From the NCBI RefSeq assembly GCF_040112705.1, contig NZ_CP157804.1:684501-748500 (forward strand): 64,000 nt of DNA. Reading direction: 5' to 3'. The stretch is from Flagellimonas sp. MMG031. GTDB lineage: Bacteria > Bacteroidota > Bacteroidia > Flavobacteriales > Flavobacteriaceae. Position 1 is the stretch's first letter; each line of letters begins with the position of its first letter. The position numbers were made by a program, and so were the translations under genes. Shown here piece by piece: positions 28,026 through 36,050 of this stretch. The notes below the pieces were generated by a model. It had not been told where the DNA came from. It saw only the letters and a program-made list of their open reading frames with translations, and made no database searches.

Positions 28026-29185
28026 ACCAAATTCGGGAGTTGCAACAAGATGCTTTTCTTGTACATTCCCTTGGCCCTCACACTGGATGTTTGGTGGGCG
28101 ATGCTGTAGCCTTTGACCGTATTCAGAAGTCGTACTTGGTCTTTCCACTTTAGGATATCTTCCCGGTAATCCAGGTTTTTTGGAACATGGGGATCCAAAT
28201 TTTTACAATGATACTCCACCTTCAGGATCACGGATGTTGAGGTTGATTTAATATCGATATGGAAATGTTGGTCAATTTCTTGGTTGATGGATGATTGTTC
28301 CACAATGTTCTCAAAGAGCATCAAGATGATGAAAGATGGAATAATGGCCTCCTCGATATTGTGATTGTCCTTTTCTATGGAAATGGTGTAGGCAAAGGAG
28401 TCATCATACCTCAACTTTTGAAGCTTTAGGTACCAGTGCAGCATATCGATTTCGTGATACAATGGCGTGGTGTCCTCTCCCAATTGTTTAAGGTAATATC
28501 GGACCAAACGGCTAAAGGTGGAAAAGTAATCCAAGGCCAGCTTGGTTTTTTGTGCCGTTATAAAATACTGGATGGCATTGAGCGAGTTGAAAATAAAATG
28601 GGGGTTCAACTGGGAATTCAGGGCTTTCAGCTTTAGCTCCATCATTTCCTCCCGTATCTGAAAAAGTTTGTCCTGCTTTTCCAAAAGCTCCAGATTGGCG
28701 CGCACACTCTTAATTTTTATGGCACAAATGGAGGCAATGGCGGATAACATTTTGAGGTGGCGCTCCGTAAAAAATCCTTTTTCGGGGTGCTCGCAATCGA
28801 TAACGCCGTAGAGTTGGTCCTCATAGGTAATGGGGACACAGATTTCGGAAAGCCGGTTGTCATCATCCTCGATATAGCGGGGGTCTTGGGAAGTGTCCAC
28901 AATCAATTCCGCTTGACGTGTTTTGGCCACCGCCCCAGTGATTCCGTGCCCAACGGGGATTTCAACAGGATTGTGCAGGGTACGGTCTTTTGGGTTCTTG
29001 GGGCCGTAGGCTGCCTTTTGAATAAGGACATTGTTGTGGTCGACCAAGTAGACCACGCAGTCCACAAAGCCCAGTTTGGCGATACAATTCTTGGCGATAT
29101 CCCAAAGAATATCCTCTTCGTTTTCCTTTCCCATCAACGATTTGGAAAAGTACACAAGGATGTCCTCAAAATTCTCAGCGGTCAC
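28022..29185 (-). CDS. GAF-domain LytS-like histidine kinase with degenerate ATPase
   Basis: 387 residues, no membrane segment. A GAF domain fills residues 15-165. A short coiled coil (165-190) leads into a His_kinase (LytS-type) block with the phosphoacceptor motif LNPHFIFNSLNAIQYFI. The following ATPase region keeps a weak N-box (ENIVEQS) but the glycine-rich G-boxes (DNGxG and GxGL) are not recognisable. It is probably not an ordinary kinase; a regulatory or scaffolding role is possible. LytS-type proteins act with LytTR regulators, none of which is seen in the window. Confidence 0.8.
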   Translation of the reverse strand: MTAENFEDILVYFSKSLMGKENEEDILWDIAKNCIAKLGFVDCVVYLVDHNNVLIQKAAYGPKNPKDRTLHNPVEIPVGHGITGAVAKTRQAELIVDTSQDPRYIEDDDNRLSEICVPITYEDQLYGVIDCEHPEKGFFTERHLKMLSAIASICAIKIKSVRANLELLEKQDKLFQIREEMMELKLKALNSQLNPHFIFNSLNAIQYFITAQKTKLALDYFSTFSRLVRYYLKQLGEDTTPLYHEIDMLHWYLKLQKLRYDDSFAYTISIEKDNHNIEEAIIPSFIILMLFENIVEQSSINQEIDQHFHIDIKSTSTSVILKVEYHCKNLDPHVPKNLDYREDILKWKDQVRLLNTVKGYSIAHQTSSVRAKGMYKKSILLQLPNLV

Positions 29186-29246
29186 AGTATCAATCCTTTG
29201 GTTAGTGTTGATGTGGAAAAAGTAAGAAAAATATGCGAATGTTTTA

Positions 29247-29301
29247 TAAAAAAAAGCGCCCTAAGGATAGAGCGCTCGAATGATTGCTTAAAGGAGCAAT
29301 C
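29247..29301 (-). terminator. Terminator of the sigma/anti-sigma operon
   Basis: On the minus strand a perfect seven-base hairpin (29295-29301 with 29282-29288) is followed by a second seven-base stem (29270-29276 with 29255-29261, one G-U pair) and a run of eight Ts (29247-29254). It lies just past the barrel gene's stop. Confidence 0.8.
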
Positions 29302-29323
29302 TTCCTAACCAACGTCTTAGATG

Positions 29324-30781
29324 CTAGAACCTGAAACTAAATCCGCTGTACACACCAATGGAATATGGCCGAAAGTTGCCGGAAACATTGGAAAAGGTGT
29401 TCAATTGGTATTTGAACACAGGTTCTACATTGATCTGTATTTTGGGTGAAAACTTGTAATTGAGCCCCATACCAAAATTGGCACTAAAATTCGTCGAATT
29501 GATGTTATTGGCTTCGCCCACTTCGGTGATGAGTTCATTGGATTCCAGCAATACGGCATTGTCTATCAAAAACAGGGAGCTTACCCCACCGATAACATCA
29601 ACTCCAAATCTTTTATCCACAATTGCGTAATTCAACTCCAAGGGAACTTCAATATAGCCCAGTTGTTGTACCATGGACCCATCAAAGGCGGCTGCTTCGT
29701 TAAAGGCAATCTCCTTGGAATTGACGGCGAGTGCATCTTTTGCATTGTTTTTACTCTCTACAACGATGGATAGGGCGTTTGGATCGTAGTTGATGTTTTC
29801 GATCCTGTCGTTGGAGGCGGATCTCAAGGTAGAGGAAAACACAACATCATTGGTGTTGTATCCAAAGTTGACCCGATGCACCCCTGATCGTATTTTTAGC
29901 TTTTTTCCCACCTCGTAGGCCACGTTAACACCATAACTCAAATTAACGTTTCCTGATTTGGAGTTGGATGCAAAACTGGGGTCTATGGGCGAGCCATCGC
30001 CAGAGGCGTCAAAGTATACGGGTGCCACCGAGGGCCCAACGGACCATTTGCCAGACTTGTTTTGGGCGACGGCCTCCTCCTCAATTTCGTTCTGCTCGGC
30101 TATCGCATCATAAATGGACTGCTTTTCAGTCTCCTGCTGTTCCTCATTAATCGCTGCCATTTCGGCTGCGGCTGAAGGCGTTTCATTGTTGGACTGATTT
30201 TTAGATACTGAATCGGGACTTTCAGAAGACACAATACCTTCATTAACGTCCATAACAGTTCCCGTAATGGTCTGCCCATCATTTTCGCCCAAGGCATACC
30301 GATTGGTTTTATTGTTGGCCTTTGAACGGTTTTCAAGCGTGTTCTGCTCGGCGTTCTGGGCCAAGGAGGCCTGGTTTTTATTAAAATTGCTGTTGGGCAG
30401 CGTCTTTTCTTTGTTGATAGTGGTTCCATCATCAGTGTTGTTCACCAAGCCCTTTTGATTTTCAGGAGTTGCTTTCGTGTTTGTCCCATCTTTGGTAATA
30501 TCGGATTCCGACTTGTCCATGGTTTTGGGCGATGCAACGTTTTCCTTTTCAGAAATCACCTGTGGTTCTATGGTGTCTTCCGCAAAAGGGTTTGCTACCA
30601 GTAGCAACAAAACCAATGCGGCAGCAACGCCGCCAAGGCTCCACCAAATGGGAAAGGCGCGTTTCTTTCTTTTTTTCTGGTCCAAGGAAGCTTCGATGGA
30701 GGCCCAGACCTTTGGGTCGGGCGCCTCTTGGAAGTCGCTAAAGCGTTCCTTGAACAATTGCTCTAAATTCTTTTTCCCCAT
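29324..30781 (-). CDS. Anti-sigma-like N-terminus fused to outer-membrane beta barrel
   Basis: 485 residues. A cytoplasmic N-terminus (residues 1-45, LFKERFSDFQEAPDPKVWASI) resembles anti-sigma helices of Bacteroidota. One membrane helix follows (about 49-68). Then comes a long low-complexity Asn/Gln/Glu/Ser-rich periplasmic linker (70-240) and a C-terminal barrel-like domain (about 245-485) ending in Phe (GFSFRF). The protein seems to span both membranes. Together with the ECF sigma gene five bases upstream it should form a signalling unit. The ATG at 30781 is preferred over one two codons earlier. Confidence 0.75.
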   Translation of the reverse strand: MGKKNLEQLFKERFSDFQEAPDPKVWASIEASLDQKKRKKRAFPIWWSLGGVAAALVLLLLVANPFAEDTIEPQVISEKENVASPKTMDKSESDITKDGTNTKATPENQKGLVNNTDDGTTINKEKTLPNSNFNKNQASLAQNAEQNTLENRSKANNKTNRYALGENDGQTITGTVMDVNEGIVSSESPDSVSKNQSNNETPSAAAEMAAINEEQQETEKQSIYDAIAEQNEIEEEAVAQNKSGKWSVGPSVAPVYFDASGDGSPIDPSFASNSKSGNVNLSYGVNVAYEVGKKLKIRSGVHRVNFGYNTNDVVFSSTLRSASNDRIENINYDPNALSIVVESKNNAKDALAVNSKEIAFNEAAAFDGSMVQQLGYIEVPLELNYAIVDKRFGVDVIGGVSSLFLIDNAVLLESNELITEVGEANNINSTNFSANFGMGLNYKFSPKIQINVEPVFKYQLNTFSNVSGNFRPYSIGVYSGFSFRF

Positions 30782-30792
30782 TGTCATTTCGT

Positions 30793-31323
30793 TTAAGCAA
30801 TGTTTATTTTGGTTTTTTCTATTTTTTCCCTCAAAATCGCCTTGGCCCGAGCCAAATTTGATTTGGAAGTTCCAGTGGATGTCCCCAACATCTCACTTAT
30901 TTCCTTGTGGCTATAACCGTCCAGCACATAAAGGTTGAAGGTGAGCCGATATTTGTGCGGCAGTTCCTGAATGTATCCCAGTAAAGTGGAGAGACTGATG
31001 TCGGTACCATCGGTGTCCACATCTTCCTCATCTTCGGTATTCTCGGAAACTACATTTAGGTGCTGGTCCTTTCTGTATTTTTGAAGGACGGTGTTTACCG
31101 TAATCCGTTTGATCCAGCCTTCAAAAGATCCTTTGAAACCGTATTGATCGATCTTGTCAAAAATGGTCATAAAACTATCGTGCAGATTGTCTTCTGCCTC
31201 CGTTTTGTTCCGAGAATACTTGAGGCACATCCCGAAAAGAATACCGGAATATCTCCGGTATAGTTCAGCTTGTGCCTGTCGGTTTCCCTTTTGACAATGA
31301 TATATCAGTTCTTCAAGATCCAA
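30793..31323 (-). CDS. ECF-type RNA polymerase sigma factor
   Basis: 176 residues. Region 2 spans about 20-85 (LYRRYSGILFGMCLKYS ... DSFMTIFDKIDQY), an acidic linker runs from 93 to 108, and region 4 spans about 112-168 with the helix-turn-helix GYSHKEISEMLGTSTGTSKSNLARAK. It lacks regions 1 and 3, as ECF factors do. The partner encoded five bases downstream carries an anti-sigma-like N-terminus, so the pair should be co-regulated. Confidence 0.92.
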   Translation of the reverse strand: MDLEELIYHCQKGNRQAQAELYRRYSGILFGMCLKYSRNKTEAEDNLHDSFMTIFDKIDQYGFKGSFEGWIKRITVNTVLQKYRKDQHLNVVSENTEDEEDVDTDGTDISLSTLLGYIQELPHKYRLTFNLYVLDGYSHKEISEMLGTSTGTSKSNLARAKAILREKIEKTKINIA

Positions 31324-31350
31324 ATGTTGGTCAATGTTGGATTTTTGTTG

Positions 31351-31794
31351 TTATTGATTTGTGTTCTCCGTTTCTGCAATCGGGACGGTGTACTCCAAAA
31401 AGGTCGGGTTGCCGTCTTCATCATCGCCTGCATAAAATCGGAATACATAGTCTTTGGTGTAAATTACATTAAATTTTAAGGTGGCTACAACTTCTTCTAC
31501 AGCTTGTGTACATACAGTGTCCTCATCGGTGAGCACAGAGCCTACCACGACAACGTCGCGACCGGTTTCTGCGGTTTGTGACACATTAAAGCCTTCAAAA
31601 AAGGTACAGCCATTTGGCCTTAGGTAGGTTACTTCAATATCGTAGGTTTCCCCAAACTCGAACGATTCGGGCATTTGGGCCTCGACCGTGGTCAGCGAGG
31701 TAAAGTAAAAATTGGGGGAATCATCGTCCACCTCACAGGAGATGAACCATGAGCATGCCACAATCAATAAGAAGGGCATCAGCACTTTTTTCAT
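31351..31794 (-). CDS. Hypothetical lipoprotein
   Basis: 147 residues, not recognised. A lipoprotein signal peptide ends at WFISC (Cys near 21), then an Asp-rich tether (EVDDDSP). The mature part is beta-rich and has three cysteines besides the acylated one. The start at 31794 (MKKVLMPF) is chosen because the upstream extension is not signal-like. It lies 27 bases upstream of the sigma gene in the same direction and may belong to its operon. Confidence 0.7.
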   Translation of the reverse strand: MKKVLMPFLLIVACSWFISCEVDDDSPNFYFTSLTTVEAQMPESFEFGETYDIEVTYLRPNGCTFFEGFNVSQTAETGRDVVVVGSVLTDEDTVCTQAVEEVVATLKFNVIYTKDYVFRFYAGDDEDGNPTFLEYTVPIAETENTNQ

Positions 31795-31891
31795 AATTAA
31801 TCCTTTTCCCCTAAGATGTATGGTATACACAAGGGTTGCGTAGGATTTGAAAAGGCCAATGTCAATCTACCAGAAAAATCGATAAAAAAGT

Positions 31892-32899
31892 TTACTGGTT
31901 TACTGCGGCAATGGCTTCTTTGATCTTGGCTTCCAATTCTTCTGCAAGCTCTGGATTGTCCAACAAGAGCGATTTTACGGCATCCCGCCCTTGTCCAAGT
32001 TTAGTGTCGCCATAACTGAACCAAGAACCACTTTTCTTCACGATTTCGTAGGCCACTCCCAAATCGAGGATTTCCCCGATCTTGGAAATTCCTTCTCCGT
32101 ACATAATGTCGAATTCAGCCGTTTTGAAGGGAGGTGCCACTTTGTTTTTGACCACCTTTACCCTAGTCTTGTTTCCTTGGACCTCACCGTGCGTATCCTT
32201 AATCTGGGTAGACCTTCTAATATCCAATCGCACCGAAGCATAAAATTTTAGGGCGTTACCACCGGTAGTCGTTTCAGGATTACCGAACATGACCCCGATT
32301 TTTTCCCGCAACTGGTTGATGAATATTACGGTACATTTTGTTTTGCTGATAGTGGAGGTTAGCTTTCTCAAAGCTTGCGACATGAGCCTCGCATGCAATC
32401 CCATTTTGGAATCCCCCATTTCCCCTTCGATTTCACTTTTTGGTGTCAAAGCGGCCACGGAATCCACAATAACAATGTCGATTGCCCCGGAACGGATCAG
32501 GTTGTCGGCAATTTCCAAAGCTTGCTCCCCGTGATCGGGTTGGGATATGATCAAGTTGTCGATATCCACCCCTAATTTTTTGGCATAAAAACGGTCGAAA
32601 GCGTGTTCAGCATCAATAAAAGCGGCAATACCTCCTGCTTTTTGTGCTTCGGCAATGGCGTGTAAAGTCAGCGTAGTTTTACCCGAGGATTCAGGACCGT
32701 AGATTTCCACCACTCTTCCTTTGGGGTAACCGCCCACACCTAGGGCAATATCCAGTCCCAATGAGCCGGAAGGAATCACTTCAACATCTTCCACAACACT
32801 GTCCCCCATTTTCATGACAGCACCTTTACCGTAGGTTTTGTCCAACTTGTCCAGGGTTAGTTTAAGTGCTTTTAATTTTGCTTCTTTCTCGTTGCTCAT
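31892..32899 (-). CDS. recA: Recombinase RecA
   Basis: 335 residues. Walker A is GPESSGKT (68-75); Walker B region [12 protein letters not shown] and the L2/ATP-sensing segment [21 protein letters not shown] are intact. The start at 32899 (MSNEKEAK) is chosen over a longer frame beginning at 32941. RecA forms the strand-exchange filament and in many bacteria triggers LexA/CI-type self-cleavage; a CI-like S24 protein lies 8 kb away. The gene ends close to the lipoprotein gene downstream without a clear terminator. Confidence 0.97.
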   Translation of the reverse strand: MSNEKEAKLKALKLTLDKLDKTYGKGAVMKMGDSVVEDVEVIPSGSLGLDIALGVGGYPKGRVVEIYGPESSGKTTLTLHAIAEAQKAGGIAAFIDAEHAFDRFYAKKLGVDIDNLIISQPDHGEQALEIADNLIRSGAIDIVIVDSVAALTPKSEIEGEMGDSKMGLHARLMSQALRKLTSTISKTKCTVIFINQLREKIGVMFGNPETTTGGNALKFYASVRLDIRRSTQIKDTHGEVQGNKTRVKVVKNKVAPPFKTAEFDIMYGEGISKIGEILDLGVAYEIVKKSGSWFSYGDTKLGQGRDAVKSLLLDNPELAEELEAKIKEAIAAVNQ

Positions 32900-32941
32900 G
32901 GTAAAAAATATTAGGAAGGCTAAAATACCATTTCTTTCCAC

Positions 32942-32995
32942 ATGAAAAAAAGGGCACGCAACCTTTTTAATAACATTACATCCTTAAAGTACTAA
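32942..32995 (+). CDS. Possible 17-residue leader peptide between recA and trhO
   Basis: A short basic frame ([17 protein letters not shown]) opposite the recA leader, followed by a 13-base direct repeat (33027-33039 and 33047-33059) and a terminator-like hairpin. No promoter was found for it, so this is only a candidate. Confidence 0.15.
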   Translation: MKKRARNLFNNITSLKY

Positions 32996-33071
32996 CTCAT
33001 CTCCATAGAGCCTTTTGGCTCGCAATTGCTATGAGAAAGAGAACGCTGCTATGAGAAAGTAGTAATGGATT

Positions 33072-33095
33072 AAAGGGGCCTTCGCGGCCCTTTTA
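33072..33095 (+). terminator. Hairpin with short T-run upstream of trhO
   Basis: AAAGGGGCC pairs with GGCCCTTTT around a TTCGC loop, with one bulge. It precedes the trhO promoter and would end any plus-strand transcript from the recA-trhO gap. The T-run is short. Confidence 0.5.
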
Positions 33096-33096
33096 G

Positions 33097-33124
33097 TTTG
33101 CTCTCCCTTAATTTTCTATCTTTG
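33097..33124 (+). promoter_or_regulatory. Promoter of trhO
   Basis: TTTG at 33097-33100 and TATCTTTG at 33117-33124 with 16 bases between, slightly short of the usual 17-23. The start codon is 46 bases downstream. Confidence 0.6.
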
Positions 33125-33169
33125 CCGCACATTTAAAAGAACCATTCTTAAAACTTAATCCGGTATAGC

Positions 33170-34201
33170 ATGCAACTGTACAACACATTAAGTGCAAAGG
33201 AAAGGGAAGCGCTTATTGAGGAAGCCGGGAAAGATCGGCTTACCATCTCTTTCTACAAATATGCACGCATAGGCAATCCACAGATTTTACGAAACCATCT
33301 TTTTTTGGCTTGGGACCAAATGGAAGTTCTCGGGCGCATTTATGTGGCCCACGAAGGAATCAATGCACAACTTTCGGTGCCAGCAGATAATTTCAATAGC
33401 TTCAAGGATCATTTGGACAGTATCACCTTTTTGGAAAATGTAAGGTTGAACATCGCCATTGAACAGGACAACAAGTCCTTTTTGAAATTAAAGGTTAAGG
33501 TACGCGATAAAATCGTGGCCGATGGATTGAACGATGACACCTTTGATGTCACCAATAAGGGCATACACGTAGGCGCCGAACAATTTAACCAGCTTATCGA
33601 AGATGAAAATACTGTTCTGGTAGATATGCGCAACCACTACGAAAGCGAGATAGGGCACTTTAAAAATGCCATTACCCCAGATGTGGATACCTTCCGCGAT
33701 TCGTTGGACATCATCGAAAAGGATTTGGCCGCCCACAAAGAGGACAAGAACCTCGTGATGTACTGCACCGGAGGCATCCGTTGCGAGAAGGCCAGTGCCT
33801 ACTACAAGCACAAAGGCTTCAAAAACGTTTTTCAACTGGAAGGTGGCATTATCGAATATACCCGACAAGTGCGCGAAAAGCAATTGGAAAACAAATTCTT
33901 GGGTAAAAACTTTGTTTTTGACCATAGGCGCGGTGAGCGCATCTCCGAAGATGTGATCGCACATTGCCATCAATGCGGAAAGCCTTGTGATACCCATGTC
34001 AACTGTGCAAACGAAGCATGCCATTTGTTGTTTATCCAATGTGATGAATGTGCCAATGAAATGAACAATTGTTGTTCGGTGGATTGTATGGAAGTACATG
34101 CACTGCCCTACGAAGAACAAAAACGTTTGCGTAAGGGCAAGGGAGCCAGCAACAAAATATTCAAAAAAGGACGCTCTCCCGTGTTGAAATACAAGAAGTA
34201 G
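33170..34201 (+). CDS. trhO: tRNA uridine(34) hydroxylase TrhO (rhodanese-related)
   Basis: 343 residues. The N-terminal acylphosphatase-like domain contains GRIYVAHEGINAQLS. The rhodanese domain has the active loop CTGGIRCEKA with Cys199. The C-terminal ~70 residues hold a cysteine cluster (CHQCGKPC, CANEACH, CDECANEM, CCSVDC) that probably binds zinc. TrhO hydroxylates uridine 34 in a set of tRNAs using O2. It is a single-gene unit with its own promoter. Confidence 0.93.
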   Translation: MQLYNTLSAKEREALIEEAGKDRLTISFYKYARIGNPQILRNHLFLAWDQMEVLGRIYVAHEGINAQLSVPADNFNSFKDHLDSITFLENVRLNIAIEQDNKSFLKLKVKVRDKIVADGLNDDTFDVTNKGIHVGAEQFNQLIEDENTVLVDMRNHYESEIGHFKNAITPDVDTFRDSLDIIEKDLAAHKEDKNLVMYCTGGIRCEKASAYYKHKGFKNVFQLEGGIIEYTRQVREKQLENKFLGKNFVFDHRRGERISEDVIAHCHQCGKPCDTHVNCANEACHLLFIQCDECANEMNNCCSVDCMEVHALPYEEQKRLRKGKGASNKIFKKGRSPVLKYKK

Positions 34202-34408
34202 CATTTCACTACTGCCACAAATTGTACTATATTTACATCAAGTAATTTTTTATGAACCCTATTGGGGCTGCTCAAACAGTGTAGCAAAACAGGTTCTTTC
34301 ATCGGCGTGGTGGATGTATGATTTGGATTTCCCTATGTAAGATGGACTTCCGGTCCGCGCTAGAACAGACAGTTTGCTTTTTTTGGCTCTCCAATCAAGA
34401 TATTAAAT

Positions 34409-35569
34409 ATGGCGTGTAGCAGTTGTTCAACCGGCAAGGATGGACAACCGCGTGGGTGCAAGAACAATGGTACTTGCGGCACTGATGGTTGTAACAAGCT
34501 CACAGTCTTTGACTGGCTTTCCAATATGTCGTTGCCCAACGGTCAAAAACCCTTTGATTGCGTTGAGGTACGTTTTAAAAACAGCAGAAAAGAATTTTTC
34601 AGGAATACGGAGAATCTCACCTTGTCCATTGGTGATGTGGTAGCCACCCAGGCCAAATCCGGCCACGATGTAGGGGTAGTTACCCTTACCGGAGAGCTGG
34701 TTCGAATCCAGATGAAACGAAAAAAAGTTTCTCCGGACGATAAGAACCTTCCTAAAGTTTACCGAAAGGCCAGTCAACGGGACATTGATATTTGGCAAAA
34801 ATGTCGGGACCGCGAAGAAGAAATCAAAAAGCGTTCGCGGGAGATTGCCATTTCCCTAAAACTTGAAATGAAACTGAGCGATGTGGAGTTTCAAGGGGAT
34901 GGTTCCAAGGCCACCTTTTACTACACTGCCGAGGATCGTGTGGATTTTCGACAATTGATCAAGGATATGGCGAAAGCCTTCGGTATCCGAATTGAAATGC
35001 GCCAGATTGGATATAGGCAAGAAGCGCAACGTTTGGGAGGCATCGGGTCCTGCGGTCGGGAGCTTTGCTGCTCCACTTGGTTGACCGATTTTAGGTCGGT
35101 GAGCACGGCATCTGCCCGCTATCAACAATTGGCCCTCAACCCACAGAAATTAGCGGGCCAATGCGGTAAATTAAAGTGCTGCCTCAATTACGAGCTCGAC
35201 ATGTATCTGGAAGCGCTCAAGAACTTCCCGCCGTCCGATTGTAAGTTAAAAACACAGAAGGGAATCGCATTTTGCCAAAAAGCCGATATTTTTAAAGAAA
35301 CACTTTGGTTCTCTTACAAGGATGAACCTGCTACTTGGCATACGCTTTCCAAAGATCAGGTACTGGAGATTTTGGAACTCAACAAAAAGAACCAAAAAGT
35401 GGCCAGTCTCGAAGAATATGCCGCGGACAATGTTACCGAGGATAAAACCACTTTCGAAAATGTGGTCGGGCAAGACAGCCTTACCCGATTTGATCGGCCA
35501 AACAGAAAAAAGCGTAGAAAGAAGAAGCGCAGAAAACCAAAATCTAAAGCATCTCCAAATGCGAAATAA
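34409..35569 (+). CDS. ricT: PSP1-domain iron-sulfur protein RicT
   Basis: 386 residues. The N-terminus has a Cys-rich tail (Cys3, 6, 17, 23, 28). The PSP1/YaaT domain carries two conserved cysteine clusters, Cys215/220/221 (GSCGRELCC) and Cys252/257/258 (QCGKLKCC). The last ~40 residues are very basic. In Bacillus, RicT is part of the Ric complex that carries Fe-S clusters and affects RNase Y; the role in Bacteroidota is not settled. It overlaps gldH by 11 bases. Confidence 0.9.
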   Translation: MACSSCSTGKDGQPRGCKNNGTCGTDGCNKLTVFDWLSNMSLPNGQKPFDCVEVRFKNSRKEFFRNTENLTLSIGDVVATQAKSGHDVGVVTLTGELVRIQMKRKKVSPDDKNLPKVYRKASQRDIDIWQKCRDREEEIKKRSREIAISLKLEMKLSDVEFQGDGSKATFYYTAEDRVDFRQLIKDMAKAFGIRIEMRQIGYRQEAQRLGGIGSCGRELCCSTWLTDFRSVSTASARYQQLALNPQKLAGQCGKLKCCLNYELDMYLEALKNFPPSDCKLKTQKGIAFCQKADIFKETLWFSYKDEPATWHTLSKDQVLEILELNKKNQKVASLEEYAADNVTEDKTTFENVVGQDSLTRFDRPNRKKRRKKKRRKPKSKASPNAK

Positions 35570-36050
35570 ATTGCTGTTACTACTGGTGTTGGTTCTTGCT
35601 CTATCCTCCTGCAACGAACTTTTGGTCTATTCGGATTATCAACCCATCACCGACGGTAAATGGCAGATGGATCAAGGAGTTGATTTTCAATTCTCTGAAC
35701 TGGACTCCACCCAAACCTATAATGTGTTCATCAATATTAGAAATGATGACACTTTTGCCTTTAGCAACCTATTTTTGATTACCGAACTGGAATATCCCAG
35801 CGGAAATACCGTTAAAGATACATTGGAGTACCGCATGGCCGAGCCGAGCGGCGAATGGCTGGGAAAAGGAATGGGAAGTATCAAGGAAAACAAACTTTGG
35901 TACAAGGAAAAGATCGATTTTCCGGATTCTGGCGTATATAAGGTGAGCATTTCCCACGCCATGCGCAAAAACGGCGATGTGGAAGGCCTTCACATTTTGG
36001 AAGGCGTAACAGATGTTGGTTTGGAAATAGAAAAAGCACCCAAATTATAA
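35559..36050 (+). CDS. gldH: Gliding motility lipoprotein GldH
   Basis: 163 residues. A lipoprotein signal peptide ends at LALSSC (Cys18). The body contains YNVFINIRNDDTFAFSNLFL and WLGKGMGSI, both typical of GldH. In Flavobacterium, GldH is required for gliding and chitin use. The start at 35559 overlaps the end of ricT, and its stop overlaps the mrcA start by one base (TAATG). The ricT-gldH-mrcA order is found in other flavobacteria. Confidence 0.92.
   Translation: MRNKLLLLLVLVLALSSCNELLVYSDYQPITDGKWQMDQGVDFQFSELDSTQTYNVFINIRNDDTFAFSNLFLITELEYPSGNTVKDTLEYRMAEPSGEWLGKGMGSIKENKLWYKEKIDFPDSGVYKVSISHAMRKNGDVEGLHILEGVTDVGLEIEKAPKL

Noticed and set aside
34698..34712. GGTTCGAATCC resembling a tRNA T-arm
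   Set aside because: It lies within ricT coding sequence and no other arm of a cloverleaf can be formed around it.
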